Shown: positions 1 through 10,794 of the stretch, piece after piece
How the letters are laid out: each line of letters starts with the position of its first letter
Numbering within the stretch: position 1 is the stretch's first letter
From: Ailanthus altissimus
Taxonomy: Eukaryota > Streptophyta > Magnoliopsida > Sapindales > Simaroubaceae
Assembly (NCBI GenBank): GCA_946807835.1
Contig: OX327705.1
Span: 13,546,501 to 13,610,500, forward strand
DNA length: 64,000 nt
Reading direction: 5' to 3'
Position numbers and translations under genes: made by a program
Notes under the pieces: model-generated
Seen by the model: the letters and a program-made list of their open reading frames with translations, nothing else
Told to the model about the DNA's origin: nothing
Databases searched by the model: none

Positions 1-316
1 AGATTCTTTATCTAATTATAGGAAGGATGTGATGTTGTTCCTCATCTTGACAGTTTTGTCAGGTAGAAATAATTTAGCGAGGAATTTTTTGTGCAAAATC
101 ATCCCATGTAGCTATGGATCCAAATGAAAGTTATAGTAGCCATCTATTTTCTTTGCCTCTCAACGAAAAGGGAAACAGTAATAGTCGGATTGCATTATCG
201 GTTACCTCATTATACTTGAATGTGTCACATATCTCCAAGAAGTAGATGATGTGCATATTTAGATCGTCATTGGATGGTCTCCTAAATTGTATCGATTCCT
301 TGAGTATTTGACTCAT
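1..316 (-). pseudogene. Ty3-gypsy gag fragment (runs off the left edge)
   Basis: Reading leftward from 316, the minus strand encodes a plant gypsy gag core: a PSNDDLNMHI..FLEICDTFKYN segment followed by VTDNAIRLLLFPFSLRGK. Below 131, after a stop, the homology resumes in other frames (ATWDDF, then LPDKTVKMRNN). This is the nucleocapsid/capsid region that packages element RNA. It lies in the correct order beside its own primer binding site (572-589) and LTR (596-1230), so all three belong to one minus-strand element whose pol lies outside the window. Stops make it non-functional. Confidence 0.8.
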
Positions 317-571
317 GCTTGGCTTGATCTTGAAGTTGTTGCTTGAATAATTGGCTTTTGAATGTTTGAATAGATTCCATTGACTAAGGGGACAATATAT
401 TCTCTTAACGGTCTTGCTTCTATTTTCGGTGCATTTGGCATTAACTTGATTTTGATCTATTATAATTCTTCTTAAAGTTCTTTCAATTTCCAGATTAAAA
501 ATAAGAAAAGAAAATCTAAAAGTAAAAACGAGAAAGATTGGTATTAATATTGGCAGAAAAGTAGTTAATTA

Positions 572-589
572 TCCCTGGCAACGACGCCA
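572..589 (-). other. Primer binding site, tRNA-Asp type (gypsy)
   Basis: On the minus strand this reads TGGCGTCGTTGCCAGGGA, one or two changes from the TGGCGCCGTTGCC-type site of Athila/Tat-like gypsy elements. It sits 6 nt inside the LTR boundary at 596, the expected place for first-strand priming. Confidence 0.8.
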
Positions 590-595
590 AAAATT

Positions 596-1230
596 TGATG
601 CAATATTCTATATCTTAAAATTAAGTGCAAGTGTACACTATCGTTGACAAGTAATAAAGGGCCAAAATAGTTAGATGTTGAACCCATAGAGAAAATATCC
701 TCTTAGTAATTATTCAGAAAAATAAAAAACGAAGAATAAATTTGAAAAATATAAAGGAAGAACACAATGCAAAGAGTTATGGAAGATAGCCATATAGAGA
801 AAACTAGGGCTAATACCATCCCTCAATATACTTTCCAAGGATTAATCTTTTAATATTTAGATCCCTTAGTTTTTATTATTGATCAAGATACTAAGGTATT
901 CATAGACCTCTCAAGGTCATGTAAGTATACCTTAATTTACCAAATACCTATATTTCTATGATACTTGTAATAAATTAAGATTTATTAAGAACCACTCTTA
1001 TTGATCATGCATGCAAATTAGGTATATTTATATCATGATTCAAAACTTGTATATGCAATATTGAATGTTACTTTACAATTATGCATCAAATTACCTAGGT
1101 CTAAATCTAATGATTCTCGACTTTATTAAAATATTACCAATAATAAACATAAATAGCTATTTATTCTTATAAAATAATAAAATATTATGATAAAAACACA
1201 AGAAAATAAATAACAAATATGCCCTTATCA
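596..1230 (-). mobile_element. 5' LTR of the minus-strand gypsy element, internally deleted
   Basis: The stretch begins TGATGC and ends TTATCA on the plus strand, the reverse complement of the solo LTR at 1291-2728 (which starts TGATAAGGGCA and ends ATCGCATCA). It is only 635 bp against 1438 bp; the U3 hairpin array and TATA region are missing, so an internal deletion removed the promoter. It inserted in copia element A, whose sequence resumes at 1231. Confidence 0.8.
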
Positions 1231-1484
1231 GATATTCCAAACATTCTATAGGATATTAGTTCTATGATCCAGAGAAATGAAATGTGTTAGTGATAAGGGC
1301 AAATTTGTCATATATTTTATCATGTTTTTATTATTGATATTTTATAGTTTTATGAGAATAGATGGCTATTTATGTGCATTATTGTTAATTATAAGGACTT
1401 GAACAAAATTTAAAGAAAGAACGCAAAAGGAGCAAAAACAGGGACTAAAATGCAAAGTTTTTAAAGTATGTGTCCATCGCCCCA

Positions 1485-1690
1485 GCGCCACAAGGATTTT
1501 CGCCCCAGCGCTGAAATAGTGATCGAAATAAGAAAAATGACCTGCTTAAGTCGCGTCTAGCGCCCCAGCGCCATACAGTCACCGCGCCAGCGACGAGACA
1601 GCGCCCCAGCGCCAAGAGCACACCGCTCCAGCGGTAATAGCTTTTTCACGCGTCGCCCCAGCGACAGATGCATAGCGCGCCAGCGGTAGT
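1485..1690 (+). repeat. GC-rich hairpin-unit array in gypsy LTR U3
   Basis: About eight units of the form CGCCCCAGCG, CGCTCCAGCGG or CGCGCCAGCG occur in roughly 200 bp of otherwise AT-rich DNA. Each unit is a small palindrome, CGC-4 nt-GCG. The array ends about 50 bp upstream of the LTR TATA box, where U3 enhancer repeats usually lie. Confidence 0.8.
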
Positions 1691-1738
1691 GCGAGTCCTA
1701 GTCCGACGAGAATTGAGATTTTCAAGCTCATATCAATC

Positions 1739-1747
1739 CCTATATAA
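1739..1747 (+). promoter_or_regulatory. TATA box of gypsy solo LTR
   Basis: CTATATAAAG is followed by a transition to ordinary-composition sequence. The same sequence is conserved at about 41,109 in the second solo LTR copy. Confidence 0.6.
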
Positions 1748-4686
1748 AGCCACTCGTTCCCAGCCTTCAAGGAAGGAATCCAAGACGACCTAAAAGCACC
1801 AAGAATATAGAGCACGAGTCTTGGAGAGCAATAGGAGCTTAATTGAAGCAACTTTAGAGAGAGATACAAGACGTTCAAGGGCATCAAGAGTTCCTAGGCA
1901 GCGCAATTAAGAGCAATTCGACGTCTACATCGGTTTGCAATTGATTGTATCATGTTTTATAATTATTTTTACTGTTGTTCTCTTGTAGCCATGAGCTAAA
2001 CTTGTTTTCTAGGGTTAATATTTGAACTCAATATGTGTGCTTAATTGCCATATCTTTTAGTATTTAATAAACTTAGTCATTTATTATTTAAATTACTTGT
2101 GTTTAATGCTTCAATATATCTGTCCAATATATGGTGAATGAGTTGGTAATATTATTGATAAACTCGGAAGAGGAATCATAATATTTAGACCTAGGTAATT
2201 TGATGCATGATTGTAGAGTAACATTCAATGTTGCATATGCAAGTTTCAATTTAGGATAGGAATATACCTAATTGGCATGTATGATCAATAAGACCTAATC
2301 TTAATGAATCTTAATTTATTACAAGTACCATAGGAATATAGGTATTTGGTAAATTAAGGTATACTTGCATGACCTTGGAAGAGGCTTGTGAATACATTAG
2401 TGTCTTGATCAATAATAAAGACTAAGTGAGTTAAATATTAGAGGATTAATCATTAAAAAAGCATATTGAGGGATAATATTAATCCTAGGTTTTCTCTACG
2501 TTGTTATCTTTAAATCTCATTGCATTGTGTTTTTGTTTTTATATTTGCTACATTCATTCTTAGATTTTTATTTTTCTGAATAATTATTAGGAAGATATAA
2601 TTTTAGTAATTGGTTAAAAAGAAAGAATTATCCCTGTGGGTTCGACATCCGACTTATTTAGTCTCTTTATTACTTGCATACGATAGTGTATACTTGCACT
2701 TAATTTATGATATAGAAATATCGCATCAGTTAGTTGCTCGTCATACCACTTTTCTATAGAAATAGTTTCTCATGAGTCATGGGGATTATAGAAGAATTAA
2801 ACTTGATGAAGTCAATCTAGAAGTTTATAAACTGATGATGGAATTTTAGGCTCAATCGAGTAAGATACCTTTGACACACCCTCCCTATAGGTCAGAAAAA
2901 ATCTTGAGGCCATCCATCAGGTATGATATGACATATGAAGATGCCTTTAAGATTTTTTTAGTTAAAGAAAAAGATCAATTGACTTATAGAGATGTGATGT
3001 TGGACATCGATTTGAGAAATGACAAGAAGCCATGAAATTCAAAATTGACTCTATGCATGACAGTCAAGTTTGGGACTTGGTTAAGCTTCTTAAAGAAATT
3101 ATTTGGATTGGCTGTAAATTGGTTTATAAGAGAAAACGTAGGCTCAATAGAAAGGTAGAGATCTTCAAAGCCTGATCAGTGACAAAATGTTATACTCAAC
3201 GATCTAGGATTGATTATGAGAAAATATTTTCACCAATAGCATTACTAAAGTCGATTTGAATTATGTTAGCTATTCAGTATACTATCATTTTGAGATATGA
3301 CAAATAGATGTAAAGACGAATTTCCTAAATGGATATGTTAAAGAAGAGATATTCATTGAGTATTTTGAAGGATTTACATCCATCATGACTTCTAATCTAA
3401 TATACAGACTGAAAAAGTCCATTATGAACTTAAGTAGACTTTCCGAAGTTGGAAACTTTATTTTGATGAAGCAATTAGAAGGCTTGGTTTTATAAAAACA
3501 AATGAAGAAAAAGAGTATGTGTGTGTATGTGTATGTGTGTATAGAAAGGTTAGTGGGAGCATTTTTATTTTTGCTGTTCTTTATGTGGATGACATACTTA
3601 TTATCGAAAATAATATTGGTATGTTATAGTCAATCAAGGGTTATTTGAGTAAGAACTTCTCTATGAAATATCTAGGGGAGGTTTTCTTTATACTGGGTAT
3701 AAAAATTTATGGAGATAGAGCTAAGGGCCAATAAAACTTTCTAAATCCTAATATATGAAAAGTACTATTGAACGGTATAACTTCAGTAATTGTAAAAAAG
3801 TTAATGTACCTTTAAAATATAGCATTTATCTTTCTAGAATGATATGTTCCTAAAAGGAAGATGAAAGGGTTAGAATGTCTAACATATAATATACACCAAC
3901 TATAGGTAGCTTGATATACACCATGTTATATACAAGACTTGACATTCGTATAGCTGTAAATGTTATAAGCCGGTATTATTCTGATCCAGATAGTGATCAT
4001 TAAATGGACGTGAAACATATCCTAAAATACCTTAAGGATACAAATGATAAGTTTTTGATTTATGGAGAGAGTGACTTACAAGTAAGAGGATACAGTGATT
4101 CAGACTTCACCCTGATCTGAATGATAGAATGTCTATATCTAGATATGTGTTTCTTCTTAAAAGTGCCACAGTCAATTAGAAGAGTATTAAGCAGACATTC
4201 ATAACTGATTCTACAATGAAGGTAGAATACATTGCAACTTCAAAAGCTGCAAAGAAGCTGTGTGGATACACAAGTTTGTTGGAGAGCTCGAAATAGCCCT
4301 AAGTTCAATAGATCCTATCCCACTATATTGTGACAACAAGAAGGCAATTACTCTAGCTTAGATCCTATCCCACTATACGTACACTTATCTGATTTCGATT
4401 ATTATAATTCATATTATAAGAATTATTAAGCTTATATTATTTTTGTAGATTGTTTCAGTAGCAATTTAGAAAAGTTATGCGTATTAAAAGTTACTAGAAA
4501 CATTTATGTGATTTCTTAATTCTTAATAAAAGAAATTAGAAATAGGGTTGTGCTGTTGATGGTTATAACCTGCCATATAATATGAATTTTCTATGCATTA
4601 TCTATTTGGATGATTGTCACTACAAAAAATCACATATGATCTATTTTCTCCTCTTAGTGATTTTTTGAAGCAACACTTTCAGCTGT

Positions 4687-5214
4687 CTATTGATAATTAT
4701 TGAAGGTTTTCTCCTCTAAAATGTCATACACATCATCAACAGACTTATTCATAAATGCACCCCTTATTACAACATCAATTATGATTCTCAAATGTCCAAA
4801 CAACCCATTGTAGAAAGTTTGCACAAGTAATAAATTTGAAATCTTGTGGTGTTGACATTTTCTCAGGAATTCCTTGAATCTTTTCCATGCTTTATATAGA
4901 TATTCCAAATCATATTTCACAAAGAAAGTAATAGTAGTCCTCATCATTATTGTCCTGGCTGGTGGAAATTTGTTTACTAAGAACTTATAAACTAAATCAT
5001 CCCATATTATACTAGACCTTAATGGTAGTGACGTTAGCATAATCTTTGCTATGTCTCGAAGTGAAAAGGTGAATAATCAAAGTCATATCACATTATTTGA
5101 GACTTCATTGAATTTTTATAAATCACAAATTTCTAAAGAATTTACAATATGCTCATTTGGATCCTTATTTGGCAATCCACTGAATTGTACCGACGGTTTC
5201 AACAATTGAATCAT
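4687..5214 (-). pseudogene. Ty3-gypsy gag remnant
   Basis: From about 5214 leftward the minus strand encodes KPSVQFSGLPNKDPNEHIVNSLEICD, a stop, then gag again. The open part at 4687-5040 (117 codons) has IWDDLVYKFLVNKFPP, LYKAWKRFKEFLRKCPHH-like residues and VQTFYNGL, the hallmark helices of plant gypsy gag. It is the same domain as at 1-316 but from a different copy, and it ends with the typical NNYQ. Stops and shifts are present. Confidence 0.85.
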
Positions 5215-5503
5215 CTCGGGTGGATTTCAAAATAGGCGATATCTATGAAAGGTTTTAAAATGTTAGGCTGTGTGTCACCTACTAGTAGAATAGTAGAATC
5301 TCATAGTAATCTTTATGTTTCAGCTTAGTTTAGCTTAGCCATAAAAAATGAATTAGACATATTTGTAAAATGAAAATTAAAAAAAATAAAAAGTAACTGT
5401 ACAAAAATAAAATAAAAGTAACTATAAAAGTAAGATTAAAAAAATCTGAAGTTAAAAGTAAGATAGAATGGTATTAGTATTAACAAGATTAATAAACTAA
5501 TTC

Positions 5504-5519
5504 TTTGAAAACGACACCA
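5504..5519 (-). other. Degraded gypsy primer binding site
   Basis: The minus strand reads TGGTGTCGTTTTCAAA, a decayed form of the site at 572-589. It is placed between the gag (left) and the LTR start TGATTATC at 5526 (right). Confidence 0.6.
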
Positions 5520-5525
5520 AAAACT

Positions 5526-6368
5526 TGATTATCACTCAAGGTGAAATCTTAGGTCGCACATGATTGAGAAAATGATTTTAGAATATGTTTGGATTGTCTT
5601 AGCCTTTCTAGGTTACTGATTATATTATTTTTATCCATAGTCACTCACTTTGAGCCTAATTTTATTTTATTTTAATAATATAGTTTATTTTATTTTATTT
5701 TTTTGTAATGTTAGAACAACAAGTTTGCATTTAAGAAGCAGAAACAAAGTTGTAACATTAGGAGATGGAAAAATTCAACAACATCATATCAAAACTTAAA
5801 TGATGTAATACTAAGTGTTCATTTACAAGGAAGTTTCCTACTCTTTTTATTTTTTTTATTTTTTACCATTAAGGACAATGTCAAATTTAAGTTTGGGGGA
5901 GGAAAACACCACTTATCTGTGTTTATTTTTGCCTCATGAATTTTACTTGTTATTTTACATGTTTATTTTTTCTTTTGGAAGTTATTTAATTTTGGGTTTA
6001 GTATTATGTTTACTAGTAAATAATAAGAACTTGATTTTAATAAATATAATTCTTGAAAAATAATAAATGTTGTAATTGTTCTTATTTTAATCTTTATATC
6101 AAGGTTTTGCCTTATTTGTTATTCCTTGAATACATTGAGCACATATTTATGATAATTTAAGTTTGTTTGTTACTAAAAGAATGCTTAGGCATAACAAAGA
6201 CTTTTAGAAGTCTCAAACATTCTAAAATTTATTTGATTATCACTCAAGGCAAAATCTTAAGTCACACATGATTAAGAAAATAATTTTAGAATATGTTTGG
6301 ATTGTCTTAGCCTTTCTAGCCTACTTATTATATTATTTTTATTCATAGTCACCCACTTTGAGCCTAAT
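5526..6368. repeat. 134-bp direct repeat pair (5526-5659 and 6234-6368)
   Basis: Both copies start TGATTATCACTCAAGG and end CACTTTGAGCCTAA, offset by 708 bp, with about a dozen differences visible by eye. The 574 bp between them carry the polypurine-like motif AAGTTTGGGGGAGG. Confidence 0.8.
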
Positions 6369-7087
6369 AACTATTTTTCTTTGTTAATCACAACTATATC
6401 TTAACCTTTAAATAAATTTTCATTTATAACACTTTTCATACCATAGGTATAATGTTCTTATTTGAGATATATAGAGTATTAAACTTATAGGAAGAAGTGA
6501 AATAAAGAGTAGTTGTGGGTTTTGATTGCTCACAAGAAATTGTAAAAACTTAAGTTTAGGGGTATAGTAACTTATTCATTAAATTTGAATTAAATCACAT
6601 ATCAAGTTTAAAGTTGTAACCCTAGAATAGGAACTTTAACTTATGGTGAAATAAAGAGTTTTAGAGCTTATCAAGAATAACATTATATAAATAAAAATAA
6701 ACTAGAAAGATAAATAGTTAAAGAGATAAAACTAATTTTTTGCAGTCTTCTTGATCATCCAAAATTTTCTCTTTCTCTCTCTTCTTGATTGTTGAATAGA
6801 ATTTTGGTCTTTTATTTATAAGCTTATATCTTTAAACTAGGGTAAAACATCAAATATAAGTCAGATTAGGATTTGTTTTCGCTGGCACTGTTCACATGGT
6901 TACTTTTCATACAACACCGTGGCGTTGGATTGTGGGTGTTGAGCCGCTAAAGACATTGACTTAAGTGCCACAACATTAATTTGTAGGCCCTACGATGCTG
7001 GCATTATAGCTCAACATAATAGCAATGTACTGTAGTCTGGTACCATAGTAGATTTGATATTTTTGCCTTATTTTCTTTGGATTTTAT

Positions 7088-7363
7088 TCCTATTTGCTCC
7101 TATCCCACTATATTGTGACAACAATAAGGCAACTGCTTAAGTCAAAGAGACAAAGGCAGACCAAAAGTCTAAGCATATGGAGAGAAAATACCACATAATC
7201 AGAGAAATCTTAAGTAGATGAGATGTAATTGTATTTAGAGAAAATTCTATGGATGATGTAGCAAACCTATAAACTAAGGCCTTAACTCCTTAGGTGTTTG
7301 AGAAACAAGTAAACTCGATAGGTATTAGATATAATCACGAATAGCACTAGAGCAAGTGAGAGT
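7088..7363 (+). pseudogene. Copia A RNase H tail and polypurine tract
   Basis: Sequence resumes with the DNA for PLYCDNNKAT (partly duplicating 4309-4360), then KSKHMERKYHIIREI, the end of copia RNase H. The polypurine tract AGAGCAAGTGAGAGT at 7350-7363 abuts the 3' LTR. An in-frame stop follows the CDNNKAT motif. Confidence 0.85.
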
Positions 7364-8850
7364 TGTTGGAGATGATGCTTACATGCCATTCTAATTTTGT
7401 ATGAATATTTATTTGATTAATATTTATATATGAGCATTCTAAATAAATTGTTAATATTTTTTTATATGGTACTAAACTTGTTACTTCCCATACATTATAG
7501 ATCTAAATAAATTTAGATGTGATCTAAAAGAGTTTAGGTCAGTGCTAAAAGTTAGCATTCTAAAGAGTTAGAAATTTATCTAAAATGGGTTAAAGACTTG
7601 AAAATATATTAGTAATGACATAGTTGCAAGGAGTAAAAAATGGTGTTAAGAAATGTCATTATGCAATAAGTTCTCGAAAACATCATTCTTGATCTATAGA
7701 TGTTGACAAGGGTATATTGATGTACCTTTTTGGATCAGTGTGTGTCTATATATGAATTGTTCAAATGGTTAGTCTTATCAGATTATGGGCTTAGCAGAAG
7801 TGCGTATAGGCATACAAGTATTCAATAAGGATTAAGTACTAAATAAACTCACAATGACCTTCAATAGACATCCCATAGAGCCATAAATGGAAGGTTTTCT
7901 CAAGTTGAGTAGTATTCGCGGTTCTTTGACCTGAGTGCCTTAGTGGGCTTGTGAATGATCCACTAGGCTTTGATTTCACGCATATCAAAAAATTTTTGTG
8001 GTCTGACATCTGGATGCCATTGTGTATGATTCGATGCTCATAGAGTTCGGTGTGTATAGATATAAGATTCATCAGCTTATATAGGTGATTTGTATATCCA
8101 GATGCTTCGAGATTATATTTTTAGAAGTCTTATAATCATAAGAAAAACCCCCAAAAAATATTTTTTCATAAGGTTAAACAATATCGCAAAGTAGTTTGCA
8201 GATATTAGGAAAATATAATTCTAGAGATAAGCTCACATTCGAGCATATAGAGATTTAACGGTGATAGTCTATATCTCTACTTTTCTATGATATAGGTGAT
8301 AGAAGGATTATACATATTTGGTTAACCTTAAATTATATGGTTCCATGTGTCGTTCTGTAATATTCGTAACATGTATATGGGGCATTGCTAACGAACTTGT
8401 GTCAGGATTTTATAAGACAAATAGATATGAATCTAAAGAGTCTTACAATATAAAGTGTATCTATTAAGCACTGAGGTAGTAGATTGGGTCAATTGTTAGA
8501 TTCAAAAATATTTTAGAAGGTAGGATTTATTTTAAGATCTTCTAAGAAATATACATGTCTAGGTTTAAATGTTAAGCCTATATTTTAATAGTTAAAGTAG
8601 TTAACTAATAAAATTATAACACATGGCACTATGCATGTCCATTTGTGTGACAAATATAATGTGCACGAAAAATATGTGTGACAAGTTGCATTGTGCATGG
8701 GTTGTTAAGTGGACACTTGGCTATAGCATGTAAAGAATGTTAGGCATGTGTCAAGTGTCAATTGGCTAAGGGAAAGTAACTTTGCAATTATTACAAGGGT
8801 GAGTTTTCTGAAACTATTAATGTAACAGACTTGTATAAAGTATGTGTTTG
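7364..8850 (+). mobile_element. 3' LTR of copia A, right end lost
   Basis: It begins TGTTGGAGATGATGC directly after the polypurine tract. It resembles the D and C LTRs in patches: the GATCTAAAAGAGTTTAGG block, the region around 7860-8060 and the AGTAGATTGGG block. The right boundary is unclear because an older gypsy LTR follows from about 8.9 kb. Confidence 0.7.
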
Positions 8851-8899
8851 TTGACAAGATAATTAGATTTTTATTCAACTACTCATTCAGTCTGCATTA

Positions 8900-9971
8900 A
8901 CACCTTACCATTGAGTGGGGAACATGGCAACGATGAAGACTTTTAAACCAAAACCCTAGCATTAACAGAAGAACGCTCCAGCATTAACACGATGTTTTTG
9001 ATTTGATTTTAAATTTAATTTCAAAACTCTAAATAATCCATATATAAAGGCCATTCGTTCCAACCTCTTAAGAACATACAACACAAGTCTTTAAGGGTAA
9101 TTTAGAGACAAAAGCAAGGGCAATTCAAGCAAGTAAGAGATTGTTGGCGAAACATTAGTGTATCAACTAACTGCAAATTGACATCTATATTGGTTTGCTT
9201 TTAGTTGTATTATGTTTATTTATTTTTCAGTCATAACTCTCTTGTAATTATGAACTAAATTTATTCTCTAGGGTTGTTAATTAAACTCAATATGGGTACT
9301 TAATTATTGGATCTTTTTAATATTTATTTGAACTCAATTATTTATTATTTAAATTATTTATTCTTAATGCTTCATTATATCTGGCTAATATTATGATTGA
9401 ATTGAGAATACTTTGATAAACTCGAGAGAGGTATCATTGTATTTAGACTTTGATAACTTGATAATTGATTGTAGAGAGATTTATAAGTTTCAACTTAGGA
9501 TAGAGATATACCTAATTGACATGTATGATCAATAAGACTTGTTTTTAATGAATCTTGATTTATTGCAATTACCATAGGGATATAAGTATTTGGTGAATTG
9601 GGATATACTTACTTGATCTTGAGAGATGCTTGTGAATACATTAGTGTCTTAACCAAATAAGAATTATGAGATTTAAATATTAAAGATTAATCTTTAGAAG
9701 ATATATTAAGGAATAGTAATTAACCATAGGTTTTCTCTATATATGTTATCTTCTTGATTTACTTGAGTTCTGTTATTTATTTCTGTGTTTTTTTTTAGTT
9801 AATTTTTGCCAATTGGGGATTTGATTTTCTAGATAACTATTGAAAGACACAAATTTAGTACTTGATTGAAAATAATTTTTATCTATGTGGGTTCGACATT
9901 TGACTTTATAGTCCTTTATTACTTGTTTTAATAGCGTATACTTACGCTTAATTTTATGCTTAGAAAATACA
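8900..9971 (+). mobile_element. Old gypsy LTR, same superfamily as the 1291 solo LTR
   Basis: Colinear but strongly diverged from 1700-2728. Shared landmarks are CATATATAAAGGCCATTCGT near 9040 (TATA), CTCTTGTAATTATGAACTAA, CTTGATCTTGAGAG and GTGGGTTCGACATTTGAC, with the end near CTTAGAAAATACA. The GC array has decayed to CTCCAGCATTAACACG-like sequence, as expected from CpG deamination. No clear target duplication; the left edge is approximate. Confidence 0.7.
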
Positions 9972-10014
9972 TAATAAAGGACTAAAACCTTTGCCTTGTA
10001 CTCTATAAAAACAA

Positions 10015-10690
10015 ATGCCACATAGAGTCAAATCACTCATAGTAGCATCCTCGTACCTTTCTTGATGTGATTATTCATTATTTACTATGTAAGCCTAGCT
10101 TTCACACTTTTCACAACTTAATATTAAATGTTTTTGGTTAATAGGCTATAGTCTAAGCCCGCCAAAGAAAATCACTAACACTTGGACCTCTTGGATTCAA
10201 AGAACTCTTCGGGGACATGGTAAAACTTACTCTTGAACATAACAAAGGTGAAGAGGTTGAAATCTAGTGTTTAGGCCTAAGCTGGAGCACCACAACATCA
10301 TTGTAGCCAGTGGTATTTAGCTATGTAGATGTCTTAGGTATTCCACCTCAACAATGACATTAATATTTGATGAGTTATTTTATGAGCTGTTTATAAAAAT
10401 AATGTTAAAATAGATAAATTTCCAAAGCGTTGAAGTTGATTAGAATTTTCTTTTAGGAAAGTTGACACTTTAGTCCTTATGTTTGTCTTGAATTACCCAT
10501 AGCATTTTTTACTTTTTTAAATTATCCCGATTAATCCTTGTCATCTAAAAATCACTATTAAGTAGATACATTTCAAAGTTAAATACATTTTTTTAATTAT
10601 TATAAAATAATATTATACATTTTAATTTAAAATAATATAAAAATATTACATGCTTAACCAATCTTGTATCTCACACCTACACCCTACAGG
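10015..10690. repeat. Dispersed repeat R, copy 1
   Basis: Colinear with 32,870-33,600 and 34,100-34,830. Shared landmarks are TTGATGTGATTATTCATTATTTACTAT, CTCTTGAACATAACAAAGG, TTTAGGCCTAAGCTGG and the CTATGTAGATGTC block. I cannot assign the repeat to a class; no protein match is visible. Confidence 0.75.
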
Positions 10691-10694
10691 CCCC

Positions 10695-10777
10695 ATACTA
10701 AAGTGTTGTCTACCTGTTGGCTTTACAAATGCTAATATTGTTACAGTGTGAGGTCAGAGTAAATTTCAATAGGATGC
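10695..10777 (+). repeat. Fragment of copia 5' leader
   Basis: GTTGTCTACCTGTTGG through TTCAATAGGATG matches the leader of the D copia (43,767-43,835) and the leaders at 21,090 and 60,650. It includes one copy of the ATTGTTACAGTGTGAGG motif. Confidence 0.7.
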
Positions 10778-10794
10778 AAATGACAAGTGTTATT

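Larger units (their letters stand above)
1291..2728 (+). mobile_element. Ty3-gypsy solo LTR with perfect TSD
   Basis: A 1438-bp LTR starts TGATAAGGGC and ends ATCGCATCA, flanked by the 5-bp target duplication GTTAG (1286-1290 and 2729-2733). No internal gypsy sequence remains, so it arose by LTR-LTR recombination. It carries a GC-rich array of CGC..GCG units (about 1485-1690) and a TATA box (TATATAA at about 1740), giving a U3-R layout. It is the same family as 596-1230 and 40,657-42,097. It interrupts copia A. Confidence 0.93.
1231..4360 (+). pseudogene. Copia element A, integrase C-terminus to RNase H, interrupted
   Basis: Decayed plus-strand pol of a Ty1-copia element. 1231-1290 encodes the end of the integrase domain. 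After the solo LTR (1291-2728) the frame resumes at 2734 with the IELDEVNLE linker. Reverse transcriptase follows, with the catalytic YVDD at 3582-3593 inside FAVLYVDDILII. RNase H follows to about 4360 (AVWIHKFVGELE, then SSIDPIPLYCDNKKA). Many stops and shifts are present, plus a GT microsatellite near 3514-3542. The rest of RNase H lies at 7088-7363, beyond an inserted gypsy fragment. It cannot encode a working polyprotein. Confidence 0.85.
4361..7087. mobile_element. Rearranged Ty3-gypsy fragment inserted in copia A
   Basis: This segment separates the two halves of copia A RNase H. It contains a minus-strand gag remnant (4687-5214), a degraded primer binding site (5504-5519) and an LTR-like region starting TGATTATCACTC at 5526. 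A polypurine-like AAGTTTGGGGGAGG occurs near 5889-5902, in the opposite orientation to the gag. A 134-bp block at 5526 recurs at 6234. The right end (6880-7010) has a decayed GCGC-type motif stretch. The mix of orientations points to more than one gypsy piece. Confidence 0.65.

Noticed and set aside
1579..1887. 102-codon minus-strand open frame (and 40,750-40,983 and 41,006-41,209)
   Set aside because: They lie in the GC-rich U3 array and leader of gypsy LTRs, where few stops are expected by composition. The frames are not conserved between the two LTR copies.
2636..2655. GTGGGTTCGACATCC considered as a tRNA T-arm / pol III B box
   Set aside because: It is part of the gypsy LTR 3' end and recurs in every LTR copy (about 9,888 and 42,007). 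No cloverleaf can be drawn around it.
5815..6063. 82-codon frame rich in Phe/Leu/Tyr resembling a membrane protein
   Set aside because: Low-complexity T-rich sequence in the gypsy fragment produces Phe/Leu runs; no start context or relatives visible.
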